The position numbers and the translations under genes are program-made. Below the pieces are notes generated by a model. That model made no database searches and was not told the DNA's origin. It saw only the letters and a program-made list of their open reading frames with translations. A DNA stretch of 21,361 bases from Dicyema japonicum (Eukaryota; Dicyemida; Rhombozoa; Dicyemidae): NCBI GenBank assembly GCA_011109175.1, contig RDEW01000026.1, positions 305,189-326,549 on the forward strand. The letters run 5' to 3'. This document shows positions 1 to 10,812 of this stretch, one piece after another (within the stretch, counting starts at the first letter, position 1; each line of letters opens with the position of its first letter).

Positions 1-246
1 TTCACAAAGATTAGAGGAATTAGCTCAGTGACGAATAGTCAAACAAATTTGAATGACAGTTTGAGTGCAGGGAAACCTCTTTTGCTAAAGATCTGGTGTT
101 TCGTAGAATATGACAATTCCACTTTATTAAAATTAAGAGAATTATTAAAGAATAGATAGCTGACATAATACTAATGAGTAATACCACAGATTACAAAAGA
201 CAGTCAGCAGGGACGATGGCCATTTCGTGACTATGTAGGAATCATC
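1..246. other. Unassigned AT-rich sequence
   Basis: I see no convincing coding exon, RNA gene or repeat here. A short tRNA-like string (tagctcagt, near 21) has no matching B box downstream. All three frames on both strands are broken by frequent stops. Confidence 0.5.
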
Positions 247-550
247 ATAGCTCCAGATGGTCTTGGTACGTCTCCTTCTTTTAACTGAGACTCATGATTA
301 CAAATTTCAGACTGCACATTTCACATAGGAGTCTAAGCTTACCAAATCTGTCTCCACTCAAAAATACTCTGTACTCTGAAAGGATCGGGTGATGGGACAT
401 AGCTCCAGATGGTCTTGGTACGTCTCCTTCTTTTAACTGAGACTCATGATTACAAACTTCAGACTGCACATTTCACATAGGAGTCTAAGCTTACCAAATC
501 TGTCTCCACTCAAAAATACTCTGTACTCTGAAAGGATCGGGTGATGGGAC
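247..550. repeat. 152-bp tandem duplication (two copies)
   Basis: Two head-to-tail copies, 247-398 and 399-550, are nearly identical; I see one substitution (acaaattt versus acaaactt). On the minus strand both copies carry the same short open stretch, beginning SHHPILSEYRVF and ending with a stop. The second copy joins a longer minus-strand frame reaching up to 786. The first copy therefore looks like an extra unit added to an existing end. Whether this is genomic or an assembly overlap cannot be told from the sequence. Confidence 0.9.
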
Positions 551-786
551 CTGGCAGAACTCCAACAATTATCAGAATCTGAATTGTGTTCAATGATATC
601 TTCCATGTTGTGTCCTCTATAAAGGGATAAGCTGTAACAGATTTCTATTGAACTTTCTTGACATCGAAGCGTTTCATATTCTTGATCGTCTGATTCCTCT
701 TCAGGGGTGTGCCCGACCACACATATTTTCAACCTATCGAGACTATAAAGAGACAGTAAGCATTGTCGTGGACTATAGCAATTCAA
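433..786 (-). CDS. Hypothetical open frame, partial, unrecognised
   Basis: A 117-codon minus-strand frame without a convincing ATG (it opens on TTG) ends in the second copy of the 152-bp repeat. It encodes an acidic stretch (EEESDDQEYE, near residue 30) and a second acidic patch containing HNSDSDNCW, then a short basic/hydrophobic tail. Acidic N-termini of this sort occur in piggyBac-like transposases, but no diagnostic motif is present and I do not assign it. It could be an exon of a gene with very short introns, or transposon debris. Confidence that it is expressed is low. Confidence 0.25.
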   Translation of the reverse strand: MNCYSPRQCLLSLYSLDRLKICVVGHTPEEESDDQEYETLRCQESSIEICYSLSLYRGHNMEDIIEHNSDSDNCWSSARSHHPILSEYRVFLSGDRFGKLRLLCEMCSLKFVIMSLS

Positions 787-1334
787 GGGGCTGAGAGAAT
801 CATCTTAGTTCACGGGTGTCTCTGGGTCGTTCGGTGATTTGAATAGCAAACATTCCCATTTCTGCAGTCTCAACCAACTAATAGTTGAGGATATTGTCGT
901 CCTTAGATCAGGTGGTTAATGTTTACAATCCAAATGTTCATACCATGGATACCCCCACTTCTCCGGATATGTTTTTATGTACTTCACTTGCAGAGTATCT
1001 TTAATAGGCCAACCAGATTTTGTGAAAGACTCAAAATACCTGTTTTGTGTTGTGGTGTTCTACAAAGTTCGAACATTATTCGAAAGCTGACTGTTCGGCT
1101 TCTCCACGTATGTGAGAGACATTCTACTGATAGTATTTCAACCTACAAAACAGCAAAAATACTGTCGTCAGTGATTTTGTAAAACAGGTGGATCTTTATT
1201 CTTCTATCATCCAACACAAACTTTGACCGAGTTTTAGTGCTCATTAAAAACAAAATGGCTTGAAGAAGACTCTGATCCAGATTGAAGACTCTGTATCGAC
1301 TCTACACTTTCTCAATTAAAAAACAGCACTATTC
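787..1334. other. No clear gene; scattered short frames
   Basis: A plus-strand ATG frame at 919-1182 (87 residues) shows no recognisable motif. The minus strand over about 910-1000 reads KYIKTYPEKWGYPWYEH, which faintly recalls the tryptophan-rich start of hAT-type transposase zinc fingers but stops soon after. I treat the block as decayed mobile DNA of unknown type. Confidence 0.35.
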
Positions 1335-2474
1335 CTATTGAAATTGAAAAGAAGTCTCAACATCCAGAGAATCTCCTATCTACTAAGGACAGCTCCATAT
1401 TATTCTCAACTGGAGCTGCTCGAGAATTTTGATTTGTCTCTCCTCAGCTCGGCGGAGCAAATATTTAATGTCCGATTCGACGATGATACATGGATGCAGG
1501 CTACACTCCCAGTTAGATTCAGGGGTCTTGGAATCCGTCGAACTTTGGACGTCTCACTTCCCGCTCATTTATCATCACTCACGGCCTGCGAACCTTTGGT
1601 CAGGAGGATTCTACACTCCCCACCCGAATTTTCAACTGACCAAGAGATAATCCACGCACGAGAAGCCTGGAATGTCACCAACCTCCCCCTGCCTCCTTCC
1701 CAAGATCGCCAGCGAAACCTGGACAACTTATTATGCTGGAAATCATTTGGACTCCTACTGGAATCTGCCAATCAGCATCGACGCGCTTGTTTGCTTTCGA
1801 GGGCTTCCCCTGAGAGCGGAGCTTGGCTAAGCGCCATCCCCAATGGAGCTTTGGGCACTTTTCTGGATGATGAATGCGTTAGAACTGGTATCTCTCTGCA
1901 GCTGGGAATAAAAGTATGTGTACCTCACCCGTGCCGATGAGGCATTCTGATAGACTGCTATGGCCTGCACCCTCTCGCCTGCAGGAGGAGCGCTGGCAGA
2001 TCCCCAAGGCACAAGGCTCTGAATGAAATTGTCAGGTGAGCTATGGATGCTGCTGGATACTCGGCCATTCTTGAACCGGTCGGGTTATGCAGAAGTGACG
2101 GGAAACGACCGGACAGGATGACCATATTTCCATTTGAGGCCGGGAAACCACTGGTTTGGGATGTGACATGTACAGACACGTTCGCCCAGAAAAATCTTCA
2201 CGAGAGTGCTACAAGGGCCTGTTCAGCATCCGTAAAGGCGGAGAAGGCCAAACTCGTTAAATACGTCGACCTTCCCGATGATGTCAAATTTGTTCCCCTT
2301 GCTATGGAGACTTCCGGATCCTACTCCCCCTCTACACTCGAGTTTTTCGGACGTCTTGGAAACCGGATCACCTCATGCACTGGAGATCTCCGTGAACGCC
2401 GCTGGCTATTTGAGCGAATTTCGCTCGCAATTTTGAGAGGGAACAGCCACGCAGTGAGGGCGGCAACTACCTGA
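1335..2474 (+). pseudogene. Broken non-LTR retrotransposon: end of RT plus CCHC and endonuclease-like C-terminus (copy 1)
   Basis: This is the longest of four related pieces in the window. The first frame (about 1320-1940) runs from the thumb region after the reverse transcriptase (motifs LKRSLNIQ and LRTAP, then LPVRFRGLGIRR) through SGAWLSAIPNGALGTFLDDE. The second frame (about 1959-2474) carries a Cys/His cluster (GLHPLACRRSAGR...RH), then LEPVGLCRSDGKRPD and, about 15 residues on, WDVTC. The RPD...D spacing resembles the restriction-like endonuclease that follows the RT in R2-type elements; that link is family knowledge plus inference. A frameshift near 1940-1958 and an in-frame TGA near 2038 (an Arg codon in the related frames) break it. 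The RT core is missing upstream. GC content is visibly higher than in the host genes. Confidence 0.8.
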
Positions 2475-3051
2475 CTTCTATTGTTTAAAAATTAATTTTT
2501 ATGGTGGTTAAAAAAAATTAAAAAATCTAGTTAATTACGAGCACAAATGAAACTTGCAGACCACAGTCAGTAGCCTACTTAATCTGCATAATGTGTACAC
2601 AAGTCCATTACTTAATTGCTTGCAAGACGTTGTTTCTGCTATACACCTTAAGCAATAGGCCATTGGGCCAAGGTCGTGTTAACGAATTCAATTATTCTCT
2701 CAAATTCATAAAAATCCAAATATTTAAAAAACACACTGATTATGGAAAGTCCTAATGATGATCTCTTGTGTTCCATCATGGCTTTAGATCAGAGTGAGAG
2801 TGAGATGAATTATTTCTTAGCAATGTCCGCATCACATTTATGAGATGTTTGGTAATTCTCGTCATCACTTATGGCACCAATGAGATTAACTCATCAGAGT
2901 AAAAAAGTGATGAGAGGGGGATTTAATAGTAAATTGTGGGTATTACAGCTGCATCAGCTGGTTTTAACATTGATTCTATAACTATGGAGTACATGGAAGA
3001 TGATAAATTGTAATAACCAAACTCAATAATTAAAACTAACGTAAATATAAT
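2475..3051. other. Spacer between LINE remnant and myosin 3' end
   Basis: The first 60 bases after the LINE remnant are A/T-rich, as expected near a retrotransposon 3' end. A 33-codon ATG frame lies at 2742-2843 (starts MESPNDDLLCS). Nothing in it is recognisable. The myosin 3' UTR must lie in this block; I see no canonical AATAAA signal on the minus strand just after the myosin stop. Confidence 0.5.
2871..3013 (+). CDS. Possible tiny two-exon gene, convergent with myosin
   Basis: If a 20-nt GT...AG intron at 2929-2948 is removed, ATG 2871 to TAA 3013 reads 40 residues and ends ...SAGFNIDSITMEYMEDDKL. The intron is only slightly shorter than the proven ones in this window, and the second exon has a protein-like composition. 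The stop would lie 38 bases from the myosin stop on the other strand, a tail-to-tail arrangement. The protein is not recognised and could be the last part of a gene whose 5' exons I have not resolved. The small size makes chance a real alternative. Confidence 0.22.
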
Positions 3052-6000
3052 TTAATCCTCCTCATCACTCTTTGCTGATCTTGATTTTACATTGGAGGAA
3101 GAACGACTTCCATATTTAGTATAATCATATCTGCTCTTATTTTGTGTCATATCACGTTGTAACATATCCACTGTCTCACTCAACTCATCCCTTTCGTTTT
3201 GAATCTTCCTCATTTTATTCTTCAACGTGTTAACTTCATCATCAGCCTCCTCTACGTTACGCTTTAGTGTTCTATTACGAGAACTCATCATTTCCAACTG
3301 ACAATATTGACACACTCATTACCTGAGATTTAAAAGATTCGCCACATCTTCGTTCGTCATCAACATTCTGCTGAGATTCTCTCAGTTTCCTCTCCAATGA
3401 CCTTACTGTTCGTAGGGCACCCTCCTTGTCTCTACAAATGAATCCCCACTCTACCGTGTTTCTGAATCCAGTAAAGCTTCAAGTTTGGAATTCTTTTGTT
3501 CGAGGAGAACAACAGAAGAACCCGAGACTTTTGATCGTTCAAATTCCTCTTCCAAAACAGCAATACGAGAACGAAGATCTCTATTTTGTCTCTCAGAGAA
3601 AGAAAGCTGATCAGCAAGTTTAGAACAAGTGGTTCGTTCAGTATTCAAATCAACTAAAGATTGATCAATTTGTAGTTTGAGTTTTCTAAGATCGTCCTCG
3701 TATTCTTCCCTTCCATTAAGTTCATCATCCAACTCAGCCCTAAGACTAGTAATAGTCCTTTTAGAATTAGCCAACTCTTGTTGAGCATGTGAACTAGAAT
3801 AAATAAAAAAACTACAATTTAGATGAAATATCATTATAATAATCTCTGCACTCATCCCTCTCTTCAATTAATGACTTTTTTTGTGACTGAAAAGTGTTAA
3901 TATTATGATTAAATTCATCAACTAATGTTTGTAATTGCTTATTCTTTCTCTGTTCTTCCATATATTTATTATCAATATCCTCCTTTATTATTTTGTGATC
4001 ATTAAGTTCCCGTTGAGCATCCTTAAGTCCATTCTATAATAATATAATTTATATTACATTAAGTTTTTTATTATGTTTTATCAACTCAATGTTTTTAGAC
4101 TCCAAATCACTAATTATGCCACTCATCTCCCTGTTGTCACTCTCCATCTTCTTTTTACCAGAGACCATCAATCCTTTCTGTCTTTGTTCCCCATCTAACA
4201 GTTCCTCCAAGTCTTTATTCTTTTTAGTGATTGATCTTAATTTATCCTCAAATTCATCAATTCTTTCTCTGTTAATTCTCTCCCATTCTGTTTTGTCAGA
4301 TTGGAAGGCAACATCCTTCCTAGTCATGTCATTCTTTAGCATGTAAATTTCATCCTCCAATTCTGCGATTAAAGTATTTTGTTCTTCATTCCTTCTCTTT
4401 TGTTGTTTAATTTCATCTCTGAGCATGTGTTTCTAAGTAATGACTAAAAAGTACATCAGCAGTCTCGCCCGTAGCTGCAGATTGAATAATGTTGAATTCT
4501 TTGTTTAGATTGTTAATCTTTTTATTAAATTCTTGTATTTGTTCATCCTTATCATCTAATTCTCTACATGCACACAAATATTTAGTCTCCATATTTCTAA
4601 ACTCCTGTTCAATACTATCTTTATCCTTTATAATACTAATAGTAAATTATAAAATAACCAATTCTTTGCATTCCTCTCATCCTGTAGTAAATTATCAAAT
4701 TTTTTATGTTTAGTCTCTAGAGAGGCAACATTAGCAGCATAATTATCAAGTTGTATATTACTATCATCCAATTCATTCTCAAGACGACTTATTGTTTTTG
4801 TTAATTTAGTTTTATCACAAATTAAATCATCATTTTCACATTTGTATGTTTCAATCTCCTTATTTAATCGTCTTATTGTATCATCACATACAATCTTCTC
4901 AGCACTCAATACATCATAACGCTTAGTAATATCATTTAATTTATTCTGTATTTGTTGTAATTGTCTGTATTGGGCCTCCACGTTACCTTCTTCCTCCAAT
5001 ATTTTATCATTTAATTTATCAACTTGACTTGTCTTTACGTTCAGTTGATTTGTAATCTTTTTTCTCTCACATGTTTCATATTCCAAGTTTGATTCTGTTT
5101 CACTCAATTTTTGTCTCAATTCTTTTACTTGTCGTTCATAATCAACAACACTCTTTTCAAGTTCTTCCACGTGTTCGCCAGTCCTCTCTAATTCATTCTA
5201 TTAATAATTATATTAATAAACATTAAGTCTATTGAGATTATCAATACTATCCCCTCTCTCTTTGTCAATATCATTCATTTTAATACTCATATCCATTATT
5301 TGATGTTCCAACTGCTTTCTCTTATTATCACTCTCTGTCTTTTTATTCACTGTAACACATAAATTCTCTTTCATAACTTCCATCTCATCCTCCATACTCT
5401 TTAAACATTTCTTTAAATTTAATTCATTCTAATATTAAATAAACAAATATACCTTTCGTAGTCCATCAATCGTTGACATGCTATTATTTATTTCATTAAT
5501 ATATTTTTCCTTATTTTGTTTTATAGTCTCATCAAATTTGTGTCTCTGTCCTTCAATCTCCTTCATTAACATACTAATCTTCTCCTCTTTCTCCCTTCTC
5601 AGTTTCTTTTCAGCCTCACCAATATCAGTAGTCTCCTCGTATTGCATTCTCAGATTATCCAATTCATGTTGTAATTGACGTTTATCCTTTTCAAGAGTAA
5701 TCTTTGCAGTTTGTATAATATCCAAATCATCATTCAGTTGACTAATAGTATTATAAGCATCTCTATTATCCTTCATACTTTTAGCCAAAATAAGACTATC
5801 CTCATCAGCCCTAAACTCATTATAATATCAAACTTTGCTGTTAATGATGACAAATTATCAGTCTTTAAAGTCAATTGAGTTTGTAATTGCTCAATTTGGG
5901 ATTTCATTTCATTATTTAATTCTCTCATATCAGACAATTCACTACAAACTCTTCTTTCATTCTTTTGTATATCACTCTTTATGTGCGTCTCCCGTTCTAA

Positions 6001-6651
6001 TTGGGAATTAACTTGTTCAAGTTGGGCCTCCAATTTCTTAACATGTTTCACAATATTATTAGCCCTATCCTCCTCAGATTGCCAAGATTGTTGTACATTA
6101 TTCAATTTATCCTCAATAGTTTTCTTTTCTTTCTCCAACTTGACATTACAACAACTTGTACCTTTCCAATCTTATAATCTTTCTCAACAATCTGTTCTGA
6201 CAAATTACCAATTTTATTATCAGCAGAGGATTTATCACTCTGTAAGACATCTTCATAATGAGATAATCTATGTAAATATAATAATTACTGTTGTTCCAAT
6301 TGTGCAATATTATCAGTCAATACTCGTTTTTCTTCCAAATATTTGGTTACATTGCTTTCCTCTTCAAAGAGTCTACTCTCCATGTCCTGTAATAAATCCT
6401 CCATCTCCTTCTTCTTTCCAGTTAATATGAAAATATTCTGATTAGTAATATAATAATACTTCATGTAGATTATCAGATCTATCAACCTCCTCTTGAAGAC
6501 GACGAGATAGAACATCCCTTTCCTGTTCTAATTCGGAGATAGATTTGATATTATCAGCTAATATGATTGATTGTTTATCCAAAGTAGTTTTAGCTTTAAC
6601 CAATTCATCATTAATAGTCCTCATCTGATCAGTGTCCACCATTGGTAGTAA
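3052..6651 (-). other. Myosin coiled-coil rod and tailpiece (exons 7-19)
   Basis: Thirteen exons encode about 1107 residues, close to the rod length of animal myosin II. Hydrophobic residues recur at heptad a/d positions throughout, with stretches such as [17 protein letters not shown] and [15 protein letters not shown]. Introns are denser here (12 in 3.3 kb of CDS) than in the head (6 in 2.4 kb). Three introns (11, 12, 15) are followed by exons starting AATGAATTA or AATGGACTT, and two of these three are preceded by CTTAAT. Confidence 0.92.
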
Positions 6652-9152
6652 CTATATTAAAAAAGGGTAAACAACCTTACTATAAAGTCTAAACCAAGTC
6701 CATTGTCGTAATTTGAGATAATTTTTACAATTTCGTTGAATAACAATAAGACTAGACTTGTATTGCATACGTTTGGAGTAATATTTTTTGGATAAATATT
6801 CTCTGGCCTTTGATTGAAGTGATATTATAAGTTCAGCAATTTTAAGGTCTCTCTCTTCCTCAAAGTGAGCCAATACTCCTGTACGGAAAAACACTTTAGT
6901 CTTTCCTAATCTGTAGAGAACAGTATCAATCTCTAATTCTTGTAGCATAATTTCAACTCCCTTTCTATTATCCATGAATTCATTTAACACATTAGTTTGT
7001 ACTAATATTGAATATCTTTGTCTAAAATCCTCATATGTGACTCTATTAGGGAATCCCTGTCTACATATTCTTATCCCTTCAAGTACTCCATTACACCTAA
7101 GTTGATCCAAAACCAAATGACAATCCACTTTGCCTGCTTTCTTCTCCAAATTAGGAATTATGCATCTTATAAAGTGGGCTGTTGTACTACTAAGATTGTC
7201 CATTAATCCACATAATTGTATTTTGTATAATTGTGAGACTGTCCTGAACATTCCTTTCTTTTCTACATACCAAGTGGGATCTTTCCAAATATCCCTTACA
7301 AATGGGATGGTGGAGTTTTGTAGAAGGGACACAAGTGAATCGGACAGTGGATCCATATTAGTATATAACCAATTATTAGCAGAATATTCTACCTACTAAT
7401 AATAATTAATATAACTCTTCCAGCATAATGGGATATTGTAAAGTCAGAATCAGTCCTACGTTGTTTAGAAAAGTTAGGATGAGAGCCCAATTGAGTAACT
7501 AATTTCTCCACTAATGTTTTATTGGTTGCCTTAGGAAATAGACACTCTTCATCCAATAGTCCTAATACTCCAATAGGTTTTTCAATTAAATCGATGGTTG
7601 GTTGTAAATCTAATCCAAAGTCAATGAAATCCCAATTAATTCCTTCCTGTTTGTACTCAAACTGTTCTATTATGAACATTCTGTGATTAAACAACTGTTG
7701 TAATTTCTCATTGGTGTAGTTTATGCATAATTGTTCAAATGAATTAATCTTGAATATTTCAAATCCAGCAATATCCAATATTCCTATAAATTGATTACTG
7801 TGGTGTTTTCTGCTTAATAGTTTGTTTAAGTGCATTACAATCCAATTAAATAATTTCTCATATGTTGCCTTTGCTATTGCCTCCACTGATAATTCAGCCT
7901 GCTCCTTTGTTTGAGATTTTTGTACTGAATCCCTACCCACTTTTATTCGAGGACGAATTAACCCTTGCACAAGGTCACCCACATTCAAGCCCAATAAATT
8001 ACATACTCTTTGTGCACATGACTTGTCTGGGAGAGTGGCCTGTTCACTATTCCTCTCTACTGAAAATAATATATTCCCAAATACTAATACTGCCTCCACA
8101 GTCTCCAATATACCTTAATATATAATTTAATATTACTTTTTACAATATTATCACTAAATCCTACTACTTTAAATGATTCCATTGTCCTTTTATACTCTTC
8201 ACTGTCCTCCACTCCAACAATCTCACTGTCTCCATTCAAATATTTGTATTCTCCACCAATCTGGGACAACAGTTGGTACATTATGTGGAATGATCTCTCA
8301 CCCACATTTTGTCTTACTGTTCTGCACTTCTCCAACAAATATGTCATAACTGAGCCTCCCCTTATTATTCCACCATCAAAGTTTATTTTAATATATTTCC
8401 CCTAATTATTATTATTTATATTACAAATCTGGATGAATTATCATTCTTTACTGTCTTTGCATTACCAAAGGCTTCCAATATTGGGTTTGCCTCCAATAGT
8501 TGACCCTCTATCTCAGATTCTCCTTTCCCAACTTGACCCAAATATTCTATCACTTTCTTTGTGTTCTCTGTCTTACCTGCACCTGATTCCCCTCTATTAA
8601 TTACTACATCACAATAACGTGCACAATATTGACTGATCTTCACGATCTTCCAACATACTACGATATGCATGCTCGGCTATCATATACACGTGTGGAGGTG
8701 CATCGTGCTTTTTCTTACCTCCATAATACTTCATTACATCCAATGAATATATTGGTAATTTCTTGTATGGATTTATAACAACACAAAACAGACCAGAGTA
8801 TGTCTAAACTATCACTAAATCATACGTATATTAATCCTGATGAATAACGCTCTCGAAGGTTCCAATACACACATGCTTCGTTCAAACATGCCAGTTCTGA
8901 CATATCCTCACATTTCTCAAATTTGGGTGGGTTCATCTTGTGTACTTCGTTCTTTGATAATCTTCTATGCTCACAACTCTTTATTATTTCCACTTCCACT
9001 CCATCACCATCCTCTTTCAATATTCGTCCTGCTGTAAATCCTTCTTCTTTGCATGACACCCACACTAGTCTCTTTGCCGCCCATTCTTTCATTAACATTC
9101 CTTGGTTCTCATTTACTCTTCGTTCAAGGTAGTACAAGACGTTATCAGCCAT
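3052..9152 (-). CDS. zip/MYH10-like: Non-muscle/smooth-type myosin II heavy chain, 19 exons, 1894 aa
   Basis: An actin-activated ATPase motor whose heavy chains dimerise and form bipolar filaments, driving cytokinesis and cortical contraction. Start is ATG 9152 and stop TAA 3052. Splicing gives 5685 nt. The head (residues 1-787) has the SH3-like start ([11 protein letters not shown]), P-loop GESGAGKT at 172-179, switch I NDNSSRFG at 221-228, switch [10 protein letters not shown] at 429-436, the SH2/SH1 cysteines in [17 protein letters not shown] (648 and 658), and two IQ-like light-chain sites near 737-757 and 763-781. Residues 788 to about 1868 are heptad-rich coiled coil. The last ~25 residues ([18 protein letters not shown] end) look like a non-helical, Ser-rich tailpiece, a usual phosphorylation site in this class. 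The N-terminus resembles non-muscle/smooth heavy chains more than striated ones. The head is about 50 residues shorter than vertebrate relatives. Exons run between the introns listed in the separate entry. Confidence 0.97.
3298..8825 (-). other. Eighteen 21-25 nt introns of the myosin gene
   Basis: Introns in transcription order: 8804-8825 (22), 8594-8618 (25), 8402-8424 (23), 8114-8136 (23), 7393-7415 (23), 6652-6675 (24), 6438-6459 (22), 6268-6288 (21), 6139-6161 (23), 5811-5833 (23), 5429-5452 (24), 5198-5221 (24), 4636-4658 (23), 4433-4454 (22), 4034-4057 (24), 3794-3815 (22), 3432-3454 (23), 3298-3322 (25). They total 416 nt, and 416 plus 5685 equals the 6101-nt span. All begin GT and end AG (mostly TAG, some CAG or AAG) and are A/T-rich. 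Phases are 0 in eleven, 2 in six and 1 in one. Intron 2 splits the Thr codon just before the P-loop. Intron 6 has an alternative in-frame donor three bases downstream (21 nt), which would add one Val. Confidence 0.95.
6676..9152 (-). other. Myosin motor head and lever arm (exons 1-6)
   Basis: Six exons encode residues 1-787. All nucleotide-binding elements are intact, so the motor should be active. Three surface regions are short compared with vertebrate non-muscle heavy chains as I know them: loop 1 (about residues 190-203, [12 protein letters not shown]), the stretch after the 260s ([18 protein letters not shown]) and loop 2 at the actin interface (about 580-595, [18 protein letters not shown]), which lacks the usual long flexible lysine- and glycine-rich insert. 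Core helices, the relay and the SH1 helix keep high identity. Confidence 0.9.
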
Positions 9153-9290
9153 TGTAATATCTTATTATTATTTTAACTTTATTTTTTATTTTTAATTTTA
9201 TTTTAATTTTATTCATAATTTTTTATTTATCTTATTTTTATATTTTATTAAAACTTGCCAATTTTAACAAAATAATATTTCCTAATTAAG
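9153..9290 (-). promoter_or_regulatory. A/T homopolymer-rich 5' flank of myosin
   Basis: The 140 bases upstream of the myosin ATG are almost entirely A and T in short runs (tattttt, ttttatt units on the plus strand). This must contain the 5' UTR and probably the core promoter. No clear TATA box can be singled out because the whole tract is TATA-like. The same side could serve a divergent plus-strand transcript. Confidence 0.4.
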
Positions 9291-10478
9291 TGTAAATCAT
9301 GTACTAATATAGGTAATTTTCCACAATATCGAAACTTTCATGTGGTTCACTCTCACGTAGCGAAAATTTGATACAAGTTTCATTCTAGCAACTAATAGAA
9401 CCGCAATTATTCGCCTATCAACCTGTTCTTCAACCACAATATCAAGAACAAGGATATAATTATAGCATTATAGGATTAATGATTTATACTTCACTCATGA
9501 TGATTTATCACATATATTGATGAACTTTTTGCATTTTGATTTTTGTACATAAAAATATTAGAAAATAAAAATTATAAATTACACTTAATAAAACATCTTG
9601 GAAATCGTAAAACAGAATACGTAACTAAATATTATGGGAGTTACATTATGCAATGTTCTGTTGAGTCTACTGATATCAAACTATTGTATTTTATAATTAT
9701 GAGACTGTCCATTCATGAAAAGTACTTACTAGGCCTTAATGAATTGACTAAACAATTAATAGTGTGGCTTAAAGAGGATTATATTCACTGAGACTGTCAG
9801 AGAGGAGGTTTAACTATAGTAATGCTTCCAATTTTTAACTTTGACTTTAGCATCTAAAATAATATAAATTTATTTTGATTGCAATTAGGTAATCCTGTCA
9901 ATCATATAAATATGTGTGAGAATGTAATTGGGTTTAATAAATATAATCAAATCCACTAAATGTGATACTCTCAACAAACATGTGCTTACAACATACGAAC
10001 ATGCAACAATGTTAAGTTTCTTTACGGTTGTGATGTGGATATCAATTTGGAATGGTCATTTACCACTTGGTCTAACCCTATGGTAAACATCTCCAATTCC
10101 TCTATATGATGGAAATATATTTTATCGATTTTAATAAGTGTTCAATAGGGTGACCCACAGACCTCCTCCTCTTATCTATTGATAGTCCCATTGATAACAT
10201 TATGTATATGATTGGGAAAAGCATAATTGAATCACTTGAAACAGAGATCACTGGATCGGCCTAAATGTCAACACTCATCATGTAAGAGTAAAACCACAAG
10301 AATTTCAATATTATGAATTATGAACCATCCAAAGTCGTTTATTTTAAACTTGGATTCGTATCAGTACGTCTACCCCTTAGATTTGACACAATAAAACAAC
10401 CCCTACTATGAAATCAACAGACTGGCTGAGAATTTGACCATTAAATAAATTAATGTTTATTTTCCGTGTTTAGTTATT
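9291..10478. other. AT-rich spacer with one unassigned 82-codon plus-strand frame
   Basis: A plus-strand frame at 9543-9791 opens on TTG; its first ATG is at 9648. It ends RLSIHEKYLLGLNELTKQLIVWLKEDYIH and has protein-like composition but no motif I recognise. Another open stretch at about 9414-9516 (QPQYQEQGYNYS, then a hydrophobic run) follows a taatag that could be a splice acceptor. These may be exons of a small-intron gene divergent from myosin; I could not link them into one model. The remainder (about 9800-10478) shows nothing. Confidence 0.3.
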
Positions 10479-10812
10479 TATGTGAAATTACGGATTACTG
10501 AGGATCCAGAAAAGGTATTTGTTAGAATATGTTAAAGGTTGATTGTTAATCTATTTTTCTTATCTAACTTTAATGCACTAATTGATATTCTAATGAATGG
10601 TCAGTAAGCACAACATTTAAAAATTATATTTTATTTCAGTTGTCTCTATGTGAAATTACGGATTACTGAGGATCCAGAAAAGGTATTTGTTAGAATATGT
10701 TAAAGGTTGATTGTTAATCTATTTTTCTTATCTAACTTTAATGCACTAATTGATATTCTAATGAATATCAAGTAAGCACAACATTTAAAAATTATATTTT
10801 ATTTCAGTTGTC
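10479..10812. repeat. 168-bp tandem duplication (two copies)
   Basis: Copies lie at about 10479-10646 and 10647-10812 and share the core from tgtgaaattacgg through tttcagttgtc. They differ by a few bases (atggtcagt versus atatcaagt). No reading frame spans them. Confidence 0.9.

Noticed and set aside
1-60. tRNA-like 'tagctcagtg' at 21-30
   Set aside because: No B box at the right distance and no pairing arms.
247-550. CRISPR-like or satellite array
   Set aside because: Only two adjacent copies, no spacers, and each repeat locus in the window has an unrelated unit.
919-1182. 87-codon plus-strand ATG frame
   Set aside because: No motif, no splice-consistent extension, and decayed element-like sequence on the opposite strand; not called as a gene.
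5811-5833. A non-GT (GA...AG) intron after AKFD
   Set aside because: Placing the donor at the earlier GT gives a normal 23-nt GT...AG intron and restores the AKADEDSL reading that fits the family.
5981-6430. 149-codon plus-strand open frame opposite the myosin rod
   Set aside because: It is antisense to proven myosin exons and crosses three of its introns; the Ser/Leu/Cys-rich composition is what the complement of a coiled coil gives. Similar antisense frames at 4089, 4489, 5478, 7018, 7862 and 8840 were dropped for the same reason.
6652-6675. Read-through of intron 6 as coding (SKVVYPFLI)
   Set aside because: It resembles the expected KVKPLL joint at first glance but ends in TAG after eight codons, and the rod resumes in frame only after splicing.
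3052-9152. Ciliate (Paramecium/Stentor) or nucleomorph origin from intron size
   Set aside because: Standard stop codons are used, TAA/TAG never appear inside exons, and an animal-type myosin II with long rod is not expected in those genomes.
9543-9791. Confident 82-residue gene
   Set aside because: It opens on TTG, the first ATG leaves only 47 residues, and no family or exon chain could be established; kept only as an unassigned frame.
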